A DNA stretch of 64,000 nt. Source: Roseburia_D yibonii. GTDB lineage: Bacteria > Bacillota > Clostridia > Lachnospirales > Lachnospiraceae. Positions 32,541 to 42,124 of the stretch are shown one piece after another (the stretch's first letter is position 1; every line of letters begins with the position of its first letter). The stretch spans positions 62,001-126,000 of the forward strand of contig NZ_JACOQH010000006.1 of the NCBI RefSeq assembly GCF_014297335.1, written 5' to 3'. The translations under genes were made by a program, and so were the position numbers. The notes under the pieces were generated by a model that did no database searches, was not told where the DNA came from, and saw only the letters and a program-made list of their open reading frames with translations.

Positions 32541-33875
32541 ATGGCAGAGCAGGAAAAGAAAGTTCCACAGGAACAGGAGAAAAAAGATAAACTGGATTCC
32601 AATCTGAAGTCCTATCTGATGATAGCGCTGTTAGTCTTTGTTGTATTTTGCTGCTGTATCCTTGTGTTCTTCTTGATCTACCGCTATAACGGTTTTGCGT
32701 CCGGCTGGCGGAAGCTGATGAAGGTATTGCAGCCGATCATCATCGGTCTGGTGGTCGCCTATCTGCTGAACCCGGTCATGATGTTTTTAGAAAGTCATTT
32801 AAAAACGCTTTTTAGCAAAAAGATCCACGACGAGAAGAAAGTATGGAAAATGTCAAGAGGGATCGGGATCGCGTTGTCGCTGTTACTCCTGGTTCTGATT
32901 GTGTACGGACTTCTTATGATGGTGATTCCGCAGCTCATACAGAGTATTACGGGGATGTTCACCTCCCTGCCGGACGAAGTGGAACAGCTTTCCAAGTGGA
33001 TAGACACGCAGTTTAAGGGAGATAAGGAGACGGCGGCGTTTATGAATGATACGCTCGACCGGGCGGCAAGCTACTTTGAGAACTGGGTGCAGACCGATGT
33101 CCTGCCGCAGGCGACGACCTATCTGGCATCCATTACGAGCGGCGTAATCTCGATGGTGAAGCTGTTGTTCAATACGATCATCGGACTGATCGTTTCCGTC
33201 TATGTACTGATGGAAAAAGAAAAATTTATCGGTCAGTCAAAGAAGATCATATATGCGATCTTTAAACCGGAGCGCGGAAATATTATTGTGCGGACCGTGC
33301 GCAAGAGCAATCAGATCTTTGGCGGATTTATTACAGGAAAGATCCTGGATTCGGTGATCATCGGTGTGATCTGTTATGTGGTGCTCCTTATTATGAATAT
33401 GCCGTATACGGTACTGGTTTCCGTGATCGTCGGAGTGACGAACGTGATCCCGTTTTTCGGACCGTATATCGGGGCGATCCCGAGTTTTATCATAATCGCA
33501 CTGGCAAATCCGTTGCAGGGACTTTACTTTTTGATCTTTATCATCATCCTGCAGCAGTTTGACGGGAATATTTTGGGACCGAAGATCCTCGGAAATTCCA
33601 CGGGGCTGTCTTCCTTCTGGGTTGTGTTTGCAATCCTGATCGGGGGCGGAATGTTCGGAGTGCCGGGAATGATCCTCGGAGTGCCGACATTTGCAGTAAT
33701 TTACTACATCGTCCGCAATATTGTAAATTATTTCCTGCGGAAAAGAAGTCTGCCGGATAAAACCGATGAATACATCATGCTGGTAGATATTGACACAAAA
33801 ACGAATGCGATGAATTATAAAGAAAAAGAGGCAAAGAAAGAGGCATCTGAGGATGAAAAGGTGAAAGCCGAATAA
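32541..33875 (+). CDS. AI-2E family transporter (PerM/UPF0118 type)
   Basis: 444 residues: a charged N-terminal tail, then about eight membrane helices arranged as in the AI-2E/PerM family, with the conserved LQPIIIGLVVAYLLNP near the start, GGFITGKILDSVIIGV, and TNVIPFFGPYIGAIPSFIII in the second half. Members export autoinducer-2 or act as Na+/H+ or other small-solute carriers; the substrate here is open. It starts 15 bases after the hydratase stop with AAAGGAGGG, so the two genes are cotranscribed. An intrinsic terminator includes its stop codon. Confidence 0.88.
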   Translation: MAEQEKKVPQEQEKKDKLDSNLKSYLMIALLVFVVFCCCILVFFLIYRYNGFASGWRKLMKVLQPIIIGLVVAYLLNPVMMFLESHLKTLFSKKIHDEKKVWKMSRGIGIALSLLLLVLIVYGLLMMVIPQLIQSITGMFTSLPDEVEQLSKWIDTQFKGDKETAAFMNDTLDRAASYFENWVQTDVLPQATTYLASITSGVISMVKLLFNTIIGLIVSVYVLMEKEKFIGQSKKIIYAIFKPERGNIIVRTVRKSNQIFGGFITGKILDSVIIGVICYVVLLIMNMPYTVLVSVIVGVTNVIPFFGPYIGAIPSFIIIALANPLQGLYFLIFIIILQQFDGNILGPKILGNSTGLSSFWVVFAILIGGGMFGVPGMILGVPTFAVIYYIVRNIVNYFLRKRSLPDKTDEYIMLVDIDTKTNAMNYKEKEAKKEASEDEKVKAE

Positions 33876-33892
33876 GGCTTTCATCTTTTTTT
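33863..33892 (+). terminator. Terminator of the hydratase-AI-2E operon
   Basis: GAAAGCC (33863-33869) pairs with GGCTTTC (33876-33882), followed by ATC and seven T. The stem spans the stop codon of the AI-2E gene. Confidence 0.8.
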
Positions 33893-34088
33893 GAATCATA
33901 GGAAATTCCTTCCTATGATTCAAAAACGCTCCGCGGGGATGCGCAGCTCGCGGAGATGAAGTTTATGTTGAACATACCGCTCGCGCGCGAAAGTGTGCGG
34001 TAAGCGCACACTTTATTTTAATAGCGACGAGAAAGATGCAGACCGCGGAAAAAGCCGGAAATTTTGTCGGATTCGGGCGCAGATATTT
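33876..34088. other. Gene-free region with stacked palindromes
   Basis: Part of a 315-base gap. Besides the 17-bp inverted repeat, it holds CTCCGCG (about 33930-33936) facing CGCGGAG (about 33949-33955), and a 10-bp perfect stem AAAGTGTGCG (33990-33999) / CGCACACTTT (34005-34014) followed by ATTTTAAT. Three different hairpins within 130 bases suggest a dispersed palindromic repeat element or several terminators; no reading frame is supported. Confidence 0.55.
33888..33926. repeat. Perfect 17-bp inverted repeat
   Basis: TTTTTGAATCATAGGAA (33888-33904) is the exact reverse complement of 33910-33926, with a 5-base loop. It could act as a bidirectional terminator. Confidence 0.75.
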
Positions 34089-34117
34089 TTGACAGAAGGC
34101 ACCTGTTATGTTACACT
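34089..34117 (+). promoter_or_regulatory. Promoter of the TPR/P-loop gene and glgB
   Basis: Consensus TTGACA (34089-34094), 17-base spacer, TACACT (34112-34117) with TG-T before it (extended -10). Confidence 0.82.
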
Positions 34118-34190
34118 GAAATCAATAATCAGGGGTACTTTCACCATATGGTATTTTCTGGTTGAATAGCAGATTTTGAGGTGACATATT

Positions 34191-36860
34191 TTGGATAAAT
34201 ATGAATATAAATTGAAGCTGGACGAGATGAAAAGTCTGGTGGGACAGGGAGATTACGAAAAGGCAGAAGAGATTGCGGACACGATCAACTGGAGAAAAGT
34301 AAAAAACGTAAATTCTCTGGTGCTTGCCAGTGAGATATACAGTCATATGCAGCGTTACGAGGACAGCAGGGATGTGCTTCTTATGGCATATGACCGGTCA
34401 CCGATCGGCAGAACGATCATCTATCGTCTGGCAGAGCTTGCGATACATACACATAATTTTGATGAAGCCAAAGATTACTACGAGGAATTTGTGGAGATCG
34501 CGCCGCATGACAATTTGAAATATGTGCTCCGCTATGAGTTAAGCCGGGAACAAGGCGAACCGATTACGGAGCAGATCGCGATATTAGAAGAATTAAAAGA
34601 GCAGGAATACACGGAAAAATGGGCGTTTGAACTGGCCGAGCTTTATCATCGGGCGGGCATGAGCGACCAGTGCATCGATGCCTGTGATGAGCTGGTGCTC
34701 TGGTTTGGCGATGGCATTTATGTGGAAAAAGCACTGGAATTAAAAATGCTGTATCAGCCGCTCACTCCGCAGCAGGAGGAGAAGTACCGCAATATCACAA
34801 GAGAAAAGATCGAGCGGGAAGGCGTCATGGAGGTACGTCAGGATGAAGACCTCGCCTCCGGTGAGATCGTGGCGGAGACCGTGCAGATCCCGAGAGTAAA
34901 AACGAACACGGAAAAATTCAATACCGTGAACCTCCAGAAAGAGCTTGCGAAGAGCATGCAGCAGATCATGGATGCGACAGAGAAAGAGACCGTCTCTGAC
35001 ACCATGGATAATATCAAAAAGATGGTCGAGGATATCCCTTATCTTCAGATGCCCAGGGAAGAAACGCCGGAAGAAAGAGAGCGGCAGGAAAAAAAATACG
35101 GACATATTGAGACGGATGAGGAGATCGATGGTTCCTTAAAGATCAATTTTCAGGAAATGCTTGGCGAGGAACCGGGCGGTCAGATGAGCATTTCCGATGT
35201 GCTCGGTGAATGGGAAAAGACCAAGCGCGCCGCAGAGGCTGCCATGCAGGAGGCGGAGAAGCGCAGACTTGAGGCAGCCCGGAAGAAAGCGTTAAAAGAG
35301 ACAGAAGAGATTATGGATCGGCTTAAGGATATCGTTCCGGAACTTGAGGCGGCGCATACTTCTTTTCAGACCGGCACACCGGTGGAAGAGGAAGCGGCAG
35401 GTCAGATCGTTGCCAATATGAACCAGATCCTGCAGCAGAAGATCGATAAAGTAAAAAATACGACCGAAGATCTCGATGAGATCTTAAAACAGAAAAAAGA
35501 AGAGACCAGGGAGTCCAGAGAAGAACAGTTGAAGAGAAAGATGGTGCAGCCGACGAAGCGGATCCCGAGTCTGGAAGAATTCATGAAGCGCACATTCTTC
35601 CATGATGATGATCTTTTGGATGAAGATTTCGAAGAACCGGAAAAGACAGAGGATCCGGAAGACTTGAACGAGGATCATATGGAAGAACCGGTCGAAGAGC
35701 CGATGGAAGAGGCTGCGGAGGCGTCCGAAGAACTCACCGGGGAATCCGAACCGGAAGAGGCTGATCCGAAAGAAGCCGATGAAATATTTTTCGAAGAGGC
35801 GGAGACTGATGGATACGAGCCGGATGAAACGGAAACCGACGAAGCATTCTTCGAAGAAACAGAGACTGACGAATACGAGCCGGATGAAGCAGAGGTCGAA
35901 GAACCGGAAAGCGACGCGGCGGAAACCGATGAGGTGCCGGAGGAGATCTTTGAGGAGACCGAGACAGTCGAGCCGGATCTTGAGGGAATGCACCAGAAGT
36001 TAGAGCAGGCGCTCGTGACGGAGTATGCAGACGGAGAGCCGGACGAAGAAGAGCAGGAAACACCGCAAGAGGCCGAAGAGGAAGTGCCGGAAGAAGCACC
36101 GAAAAAGCTGACGCCGGAGATAAAGAAACTGTTTACCTATTTCATGCCGGTCAATGGGATGGAAGAACAGGTTGCGAAAGCACTGTTCGGATGCAGCCGA
36201 CCGTTAAAAAAAGGAAATGGATTCGGACATATTCTGATCCAGGGAATCCGGGGAAGCGGAAAGACAGTTCTTGCGACCAATCTGATCAAGGCTCTGCAAA
36301 AAGAGACAGGCAGACCAAACGGACGGATCGGAAAGATCGAAGGAAAATCATTAAATCAAAAAGATATCGCGATGCTGCTGCGTAAGGTGGCAGGCGGCTG
36401 CCTGATCATTGAAAGCGCCGGGGATATTTCCAGGGAAACAGCGGTACGCCTTTCCCTCTGTCTGGAAAGTGACGCGAGTGATATCCTCATTATCATGGAG
36501 GATACCAAAGAGGGACTGCGCAAGGCACTTGGCAGAGATGAAAAATTTGCGGAGAGATTTAAGGAAAAGATCGTGATCCCGATCTTTACAAGCGATGAGC
36601 TGGTTGCGTTCGCGAAAGTTTACGCGAATGAGCTTGGATACGATATTGATGAAATGGCAACGCTCGCGCTCTATAACCGGATCAGTAATATTCAGAGACT
36701 GGATGAGCCGACCAACCTCACGGAGGTAAAGGAGATCGTGGATGAAGCGGTTGCGAGAGCGGAAAAGGTCGGATTCAAGAAAATGTTTGACATCATTACT
36801 TCCCGTAGATATACGGAAGATGATTATATCGCACTGCGCGAAAAAGATTTTGACGAATAA
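34191..36860 (+). CDS. TPR - acidic linker - P-loop ATPase protein, unknown function
   Basis: 889 residues in three parts. Residues about 10-200 are tetratricopeptide-like helix pairs (GDYEKAEEIADTINW, NFDEAKDYYEEFVEIAP, AFELAELYHRAGMSDQ). The middle (200-650) is charged and low-complexity, with an extreme acidic run including repeats of the type FFEEAETDGYEPDETE. The C-terminus (about 665-889) is an AAA-like domain with Walker A GIRGSGKT and a Walker B-like CLIIESAGDIS, ending with a lid-like helical part. It starts at TTG 34191 with GAGGTGA 6 bases upstream. It precedes glgB by 19 bases on one transcript. This type of protein is seen in Lachnospiraceae but has no known role; membrane segments are absent, so it is cytoplasmic. 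Confidence 0.7.
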   Translation: MDKYEYKLKLDEMKSLVGQGDYEKAEEIADTINWRKVKNVNSLVLASEIYSHMQRYEDSRDVLLMAYDRSPIGRTIIYRLAELAIHTHNFDEAKDYYEEFVEIAPHDNLKYVLRYELSREQGEPITEQIAILEELKEQEYTEKWAFELAELYHRAGMSDQCIDACDELVLWFGDGIYVEKALELKMLYQPLTPQQEEKYRNITREKIEREGVMEVRQDEDLASGEIVAETVQIPRVKTNTEKFNTVNLQKELAKSMQQIMDATEKETVSDTMDNIKKMVEDIPYLQMPREETPEERERQEKKYGHIETDEEIDGSLKINFQEMLGEEPGGQMSISDVLGEWEKTKRAAEAAMQEAEKRRLEAARKKALKETEEIMDRLKDIVPELEAAHTSFQTGTPVEEEAAGQIVANMNQILQQKIDKVKNTTEDLDEILKQKKEETRESREEQLKRKMVQPTKRIPSLEEFMKRTFFHDDDLLDEDFEEPEKTEDPEDLNEDHMEEPVEEPMEEAAEASEELTGESEPEEADPKEADEIFFEEAETDGYEPDETETDEAFFEETETDEYEPDEAEVEEPESDAAETDEVPEEIFEETETVEPDLEGMHQKLEQALVTEYADGEPDEEEQETPQEAEEEVPEEAPKKLTPEIKKLFTYFMPVNGMEEQVAKALFGCSRPLKKGNGFGHILIQGIRGSGKTVLATNLIKALQKETGRPNGRIGKIEGKSLNQKDIAMLLRKVAGGCLIIESAGDISRETAVRLSLCLESDASDILIIMEDTKEGLRKALGRDEKFAERFKEKIVIPIFTSDELVAFAKVYANELGYDIDEMATLALYNRISNIQRLDEPTNLTEVKEIVDEAVARAEKVGFKKMFDIITSRRYTEDDYIALREKDFDE

Positions 36861-36879
36861 GCGATAAGGGGGTTTTTAT

Positions 36880-38784
36880 ATGACGGGTAAGTTTTCAGAA
36901 CTGGATATGTATTATTTCGGACAGGGAACACATTATGAAATTTACAAACAGATGGGGGCACATCCGGCAGAAGAAGACGGGGTGCAGGGTGTACTGTTTC
37001 AGGTGTGGGCACCGCATGCGGCGCAGGTGTACGTCATAGGAACATTCAATGGCTGGAATGAAAATGCCAATGAAATGGAGCGGTTGAAACCGGAAGAAGC
37101 CGGGATCTACGCATGCTTTATTCCGGGAGTGAAATGCGGGGAGCTTTATAAGTATCTTATCGTGACGTCGGATGGGACAAAGTTATACAAGGCAGATCCG
37201 TATGCCAATTACGCGGAAAAAAGACCGGGTACGGCGTCGGCGGTCGCGGATATCATGCATTTCAAATGGTCGGATGATGCGTGGATGAAGGCAAGGGCTG
37301 CGGTGAAAGATATTTACGCGCAGCCGATGACGATCTATGAGGTGCATCCGGGTTCCTGGATGCGTCATCCGGGCAGGGAAGATGAAGGCTTTTACACATA
37401 CCGGGATCTGGCACATTCGCTGACAGCATATGTCAAAGAAATGGGCTATACACATGTAGAGCTGATGGGGATCGCGGAGTATCCGTACGACGGTTCCTGG
37501 GGCTATCAGGTGACCGGATATTTTGCGCCGACTTCACGTTACGGTACGCCGGAAGATTTTATGTACCTGATCAATTATCTGCACAAAAACAAGATCGGTG
37601 TCATCTTAGACTGGGTTCCGGCGCATTTTCCGAGAGATGCGCACGGTCTGGCGGACTTTGACGGCGAACCGCTTTATGAGTATGCGGATCCGAGAAAAGG
37701 CGAGCATCCGGAGTGGGGAACAAAGATTTTTGATTATGGCAAGGCACAGGTCAAAAATTTCCTGATCGGAAGCGCTCTGCTCTGGATCGAGCATTATCAT
37801 GTGGATGGACTGCGTGTGGATGCGGTGGCATCCATGCTGTATCTGGACTATGGAAAGCAGCCGGGACAGTGGGTGCCAAACCAGTTTGGCGAGAACAAAA
37901 ATCTGGAGGCGGTTGAGTTCTTCCGTCATATCAACACACTGATCACAGGCAGAAACCACGGAACCGTGATGATCGCGGAGGAATCCACCGCATGGCCGAT
38001 GGTGACCGGACCGGCGGAAAACGGCGGGCTCAATTTCAGCTACAAGTGGAATATGGGTTGGATGCATGATTTCCTCGATTATATGAAACTGGATCCGTAT
38101 TTCCGAAAAGGCAACCACAACAAGATGACATTCGCAATGAGTTATAACGGCAGCGAACGCTATATCCTGGTGTTATCGCATGATGAAGTGGTACATCTGA
38201 AATGCTCGATGTTAAATAAGATGCCGGGACTTGAGGATGAGAAATTCAAAAACCTTATGGTCGGTTATGCGTTTATGTTAGGACATCAGGGCAAGAAGCT
38301 TTTGTTTATGGGACAGGATTTCGGACAGAGCAGAGAGTGGAGCGAGGAGCGGGAACTGGACTGGTATCTGCTGGAAGATCCAAGACACAAACATCTGCAG
38401 GATTTTGTGAAGGCACTGCTCCATCTGTACAAAAAGAATCCGTGCATGTATGAAAACGATCATGACTGGGGCGGATTCGAGTGGATCAATGCCAATGATG
38501 CCGACCGGAGTATTTTCAGTTTTGTGCGCAAGAGCAAGGACGGAAAGAACAATCTCCTGTTTGTATGCAATTTCACACCGGTAGCGCGGGAAGATTACCG
38601 GGTCGGAGTTCCAAAGGCAAGCACCTACAAGCTGGTGTTAAACAGTGATGATGCCGCATTTGGCGGATCGGGAGAAAAGAGACCGGCTTCGATCAAGGCA
38701 GAGCATTCGGAATGTGACGGAAGAGAGTATTCCATTGCGTATCCGCTTCCGGGATATGGAGTGGCAGTTTTTTCCTACAAATAA
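36880..38784 (+). CDS. glgB: 1,4-alpha-glucan branching enzyme
   Basis: 634 residues, GH13 family. An N-terminal CBM48 beta-domain (VWAPHAAQVYVIGTFNGWN) precedes the catalytic barrel. Catalytic triad: nucleophile Asp in GLRVDAVASML, acid/base Glu in MIAEESTAWP and the transition-state Asp in VLSHDEVVH. It makes the 1,6 branches of glycogen. SD AAGGGGG before ATG 36880. No glgA/C/P nearby; it shares a transcript with the TPR/P-loop gene, which is an unusual partner. Ends at a strong terminator. Confidence 0.95.
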   Translation: MTGKFSELDMYYFGQGTHYEIYKQMGAHPAEEDGVQGVLFQVWAPHAAQVYVIGTFNGWNENANEMERLKPEEAGIYACFIPGVKCGELYKYLIVTSDGTKLYKADPYANYAEKRPGTASAVADIMHFKWSDDAWMKARAAVKDIYAQPMTIYEVHPGSWMRHPGREDEGFYTYRDLAHSLTAYVKEMGYTHVELMGIAEYPYDGSWGYQVTGYFAPTSRYGTPEDFMYLINYLHKNKIGVILDWVPAHFPRDAHGLADFDGEPLYEYADPRKGEHPEWGTKIFDYGKAQVKNFLIGSALLWIEHYHVDGLRVDAVASMLYLDYGKQPGQWVPNQFGENKNLEAVEFFRHINTLITGRNHGTVMIAEESTAWPMVTGPAENGGLNFSYKWNMGWMHDFLDYMKLDPYFRKGNHNKMTFAMSYNGSERYILVLSHDEVVHLKCSMLNKMPGLEDEKFKNLMVGYAFMLGHQGKKLLFMGQDFGQSREWSEERELDWYLLEDPRHKHLQDFVKALLHLYKKNPCMYENDHDWGGFEWINANDADRSIFSFVRKSKDGKNNLLFVCNFTPVAREDYRVGVPKASTYKLVLNSDDAAFGGSGEKRPASIKAEHSECDGREYSIAYPLPGYGVAVFSYK

Positions 38785-38798
38785 AAAAGGATTTTTTA

Positions 38799-38836
38799 AA
38801 GGAGGGCGCTTAAATTATAAGCGCCTTCCTTTTTTA
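38799..38836 (+). terminator. Terminator after glgB
   Basis: 13-bp stem AAGGAGGGCGCTT (38799-38811) / AAGCGCCTTCCTT (38819-38831), one G-U pair, followed by a T run. Confidence 0.88.
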
Positions 38837-38858
38837 GGCAGGAATTGCGTGAATCTCC

Positions 38859-38886
38859 TAAAGTTTTTTCCGTTTTTCACCGACAT
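38859..38886 (+). promoter_or_regulatory. Sigma-28 (SigD/FliA) type promoter of the DUF6240-like gene
   Basis: TAAA (38859-38862), 16-base spacer, ACCGACAT (38879-38886), close to the Firmicutes flagellar consensus TAAA-N15-GCCGATAT. Two mismatches in the -10. Confidence 0.5.
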
Positions 38887-38941
38887 AAATATTAGTAGAC
38901 TGCTCGGCAAAAAAAGCAGAGGGTGCGGAGGCATAAAAGCG

Positions 38942-41900
38942 ATGAGAATTGAAAAATCAGGTATTTTTGATGTGACCCAGAATGATGGGATAGAGATCAG
39001 GGGAAAAGTTGAGGGTACAGCGGCAGGGACCGATGTGGCTTCAGATTTCTTTGTGAAAGATAAAAAGACCACACAGGTGACATATGGAAATCCGGCGGAG
39101 GAAGGAAAAGGAACGATAGCCGATGTGATGGCGCAGGCGGGCGCACTGGATGCGACCTTAATAAAAAATGAAATGCTGTTTGCGGGAAATTCGGCGACCA
39201 CAAAAGACTGCGTCGGGATCGGAAAAGACGGATTTTCGCTGGGCGGAACCGATGTGGAGACGATCGTGACCGAGACCGATAAGATGAAGATGCAGCTCGC
39301 AAAGGCGGGCGTAGATGTAAGCTGCATGGGCGACGGGCTGAGTGAAGAAGTGCTGACGGAGATGACCGGAAATCCGGCGCTTGCGGCGCAGATCGCAAAC
39401 AGCCTGACACAGGCGGATCTGCCGGTGACGGAAGAAAATCTTACGGAGTCCATGGAGGCGGTAAGTCAGACCGAAGGGATCAACGGACTGTCGGACGGCG
39501 CGATGAAATATATGCTGGATAACGAACTTCCGCCGACCATCGAAAATATTTACAAGGCAGAGTACAGTGGAAGCGCAAGCTACAGTGCACCGGCAAAAGC
39601 GGCGGATGATTATGCCGCAATGCAGGATCAGATCGAAAACGTGATAAAAAAAGCGGGACTTCCGGTAAATGAGGAAACACTTGGAAATGCGTACTTTATG
39701 CTGCAAAACGACATAGCGCTGACACCGGAAAACCTCACCTATCTCGGAGAATTAAAAGAGATGGACGCACCGCTCGATCAGGAGAAAGTATTAAATGCGA
39801 TCACGGATGCGGTAGCGGAGGGAAAACGTCCCAAAGACGCGATGCTGATTTCCGGATACTCTCTGGCAGACCGGGCAAAAGACGCGTTAGCGGTGGTAGA
39901 CAGCGCGACTGATCAGGATGTAAAGACTGTGGTCGGAGCGGGACTGGAGCTTAACATCCAGAATCTTGCGTGGTCGGAAATGCAGAATGCAGACGAAACG
40001 GTGATACCGGTGGATCTTAGCGATACGGACATCGCGTTTGTGACCGCAAAGCGTAAGCTGGAGGAGACAAGGCTTGCGATGACGGCAGAGGCAAACTATT
40101 CCCTGTTAAAGCAGGGCATTTCGATCGACACCGTGCCGTTGGCGGAACTTGTAGAAGAACTGATAAACGTGGAAAACACTTACTATAAAAATCTCCTGGA
40201 GCAGGGCGGCGCGGCAGCGACAGCGGAGAATGTGAAGCTGTTTGCGGATACGACGGATGTAGTCACATCCTTAAAGACGATGCCGGCATATACGCTCGGT
40301 ATCAAAAGCGCGGATCTGTCCACGCTTCAGGGACTGCATGACGCGGGAAGCGCGTTAGAGCAGAGCTTAAAGCGCGCGAATGAGAGTTACGAGACGCTTA
40401 TGACGGAACCGCGCAGGGATCTTGGAGATTCGATCACCAAGGCATTTCAGAATGTGGATGATATTCTGGAAGACTTAAATCTTGAGACCAGTGAGAGCAA
40501 TGAGCGTGCGGTGCGGATTCTTGCCTATAACCGTCTTGATATCAATGAAACGTCGATCGCGCAGATGAAAGAGGCGGACGCACAGGTACAGCGCGCATTT
40601 GCGAACCTTTCTCCGGCGGTTGTGCGCGAGATGATAAAAAAGGGCATCAATCCGCTGGACATGGATATTACGGAATTAAACCGTACTGCGGAAGAGATCA
40701 AAAACAGTCTGGATGATGACGGAAGCGAGCACTTCAGCGAATATCTGTGGAAGCTGGAAAACAACAATGAGATTTCTGATGAGGAGCGGGATGCCTATAT
40801 CGGGATCTACCGCCTGTTAAACCAGGTGGAAAAAACAGACGGTGCAGTCATCGGAGCGCTCATCGAGCAGGGCACCGAGGTCACGATGCGGAATCTTCTG
40901 ACCGGTGTGCGTTCCTTAAAGCATCAGAATATGGATGTTACGGTGGATGACAATTTCGGAGCGATATCGGAGCTGACCGGAAACAACAATTCGATCACAG
41001 CGCAGATCGAAAAAGCATATCAGACCGACTGTGCGAAGATGGCGAAGGAACTGATCTCTCCGGAGGCGGTACGGCTTGCGGTGAAAGAAAGCGGCTGGGA
41101 AGACCTGACACCGGAACAGCTTTTAGAGCAGCTCAGAAACGCCAAAGCCGAAGTACAGGACGAGGAACAGGAAAGATATGTGCGCGGACAGCAGGCGGAT
41201 ATTGCGGCATGCATGAAGGCATCGGACGAGGTTTACCAGATGCTTGCGGATTATGATGTCCCGAATACCGTATACAATGTGCTTGCGGCGCAGGAATACA
41301 TGGAAAACAGAAACGGTGCGTTCCGAAAGCTGTTTGCATCCGAAACGGAGCGGGAGGCAGATACGGATATCGAAGCCGCAAAAGCCGAAATGCTTGAAAA
41401 ATACGGTGAAGCAGTAAAGACACCGGAAGAGATGAAGGCAGCGGAGGAAGAACTGGAAAAGAGGGCTGCAAGTGTGATGGATACCATGCTTGTGGATCAC
41501 GCGAATGTGACCAGCATGCAGGTAAAAGAAATGAAGCTGATGCGCACGCAGATCGAACTCGGCGGTATGCTTGCAAAAAATGAAACCTACGCGATCCCGG
41601 TTCTGATCCAGAATGAGATCACAAGTGTACATCTTCGGGTCATCCGTGATGATGCCAAAAAGGGACTCGTCAATATCACGTTTGAGACGGATCATCTTGG
41701 GAAAGTAGCGGCGGAGTTAAAGGCATCCGGAAATACCGTGTCCGGTTACATTGCTTCCGACCGAAAAGAAACCACAGAATTTTTAAGCGAGCACGCAGAT
41801 GCGTTACAGGAAGCGATAAAGACGGAGCTTTCTGAGAATACCGAAGGCGCGGCCGCGGCGGAGATCTCGTTTGTGACGAGCGAGAGCCTGGATCTTACAC

Positions 41901-42016
41901 ACTTTGAGCAGAAAGAAGCCGTAAAGCAGGAAGGCGAAAAGGAACTTTCCAAAGTGCAGACAACGACGCTTTATACCATCGCGCGGAAATTCCTTGAAAC
42001 AGCGAAATCACTTTAA
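38942..42016 (+). CDS. Large flagellar-locus protein (DUF6240-like), C-terminus resembling FliK
   Basis: 1024 residues, hydrophilic, mostly helical, with repeating units of the kind LPVTEENLTESMEAV, LPVNEETLGNAYFML and VTMRNLLTGVRSL (pattern xxVTxENLxxxxxL, about every 80-100 residues), which look like small helical repeat modules. Near the C-terminus a globular domain reads VHLRVIRDDAKKGLVNITFE, DHLGKVAAELKASGNTVSGY and TEFLSEHADALQEAI, in the style of the FliK/Flg_hook C-terminal domain. It stands alone between glgB and flagellin, behind a sigma-28 type promoter. A hook-length or secretion-switch role is inferred, not shown. No membrane segment or signal peptide. ATG 38942 with GGAGG 10 bases upstream. 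Confidence 0.65.
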   Translation: MRIEKSGIFDVTQNDGIEIRGKVEGTAAGTDVASDFFVKDKKTTQVTYGNPAEEGKGTIADVMAQAGALDATLIKNEMLFAGNSATTKDCVGIGKDGFSLGGTDVETIVTETDKMKMQLAKAGVDVSCMGDGLSEEVLTEMTGNPALAAQIANSLTQADLPVTEENLTESMEAVSQTEGINGLSDGAMKYMLDNELPPTIENIYKAEYSGSASYSAPAKAADDYAAMQDQIENVIKKAGLPVNEETLGNAYFMLQNDIALTPENLTYLGELKEMDAPLDQEKVLNAITDAVAEGKRPKDAMLISGYSLADRAKDALAVVDSATDQDVKTVVGAGLELNIQNLAWSEMQNADETVIPVDLSDTDIAFVTAKRKLEETRLAMTAEANYSLLKQGISIDTVPLAELVEELINVENTYYKNLLEQGGAAATAENVKLFADTTDVVTSLKTMPAYTLGIKSADLSTLQGLHDAGSALEQSLKRANESYETLMTEPRRDLGDSITKAFQNVDDILEDLNLETSESNERAVRILAYNRLDINETSIAQMKEADAQVQRAFANLSPAVVREMIKKGINPLDMDITELNRTAEEIKNSLDDDGSEHFSEYLWKLENNNEISDEERDAYIGIYRLLNQVEKTDGAVIGALIEQGTEVTMRNLLTGVRSLKHQNMDVTVDDNFGAISELTGNNNSITAQIEKAYQTDCAKMAKELISPEAVRLAVKESGWEDLTPEQLLEQLRNAKAEVQDEEQERYVRGQQADIAACMKASDEVYQMLADYDVPNTVYNVLAAQEYMENRNGAFRKLFASETEREADTDIEAAKAEMLEKYGEAVKTPEEMKAAEEELEKRAASVMDTMLVDHANVTSMQVKEMKLMRTQIELGGMLAKNETYAIPVLIQNEITSVHLRVIRDDAKKGLVNITFETDHLGKVAAELKASGNTVSGYIASDRKETTEFLSEHADALQEAIKTELSENTEGAAAAEISFVTSESLDLTHFEQKEAVKQEGEKELSKVQTTTLYTIARKFLETAKSL

Positions 42017-42020
42017 CCAT

Positions 42021-42046
42021 TAAGAAAAATAAAAAAGAGCCGATAT
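42021..42046 (+). promoter_or_regulatory. Sigma-28 promoter of the flagellin operon
   Basis: Exact -10 GCCGATAT at 42039-42046 with TTAAG (42020-42024) 14 bases upstream. Strong match to the SigD/FliA flagellin promoter. Confidence 0.82.
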
Positions 42047-42124
42047 AATAAATAGATATCTGACACGGACTGTCACTTGAACGCATGGACGCGGGGCTTA
42101 CAAAGAAGATGAAGAGGTGCATAT

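Noticed and set aside
36247..36270. Idea that the P-loop in the 889-residue protein makes it CbbX/Rubisco activase
   Set aside because: Only the Walker motifs are shared; CbbX pore-loop and lid signatures are not seen and there is no Rubisco context.
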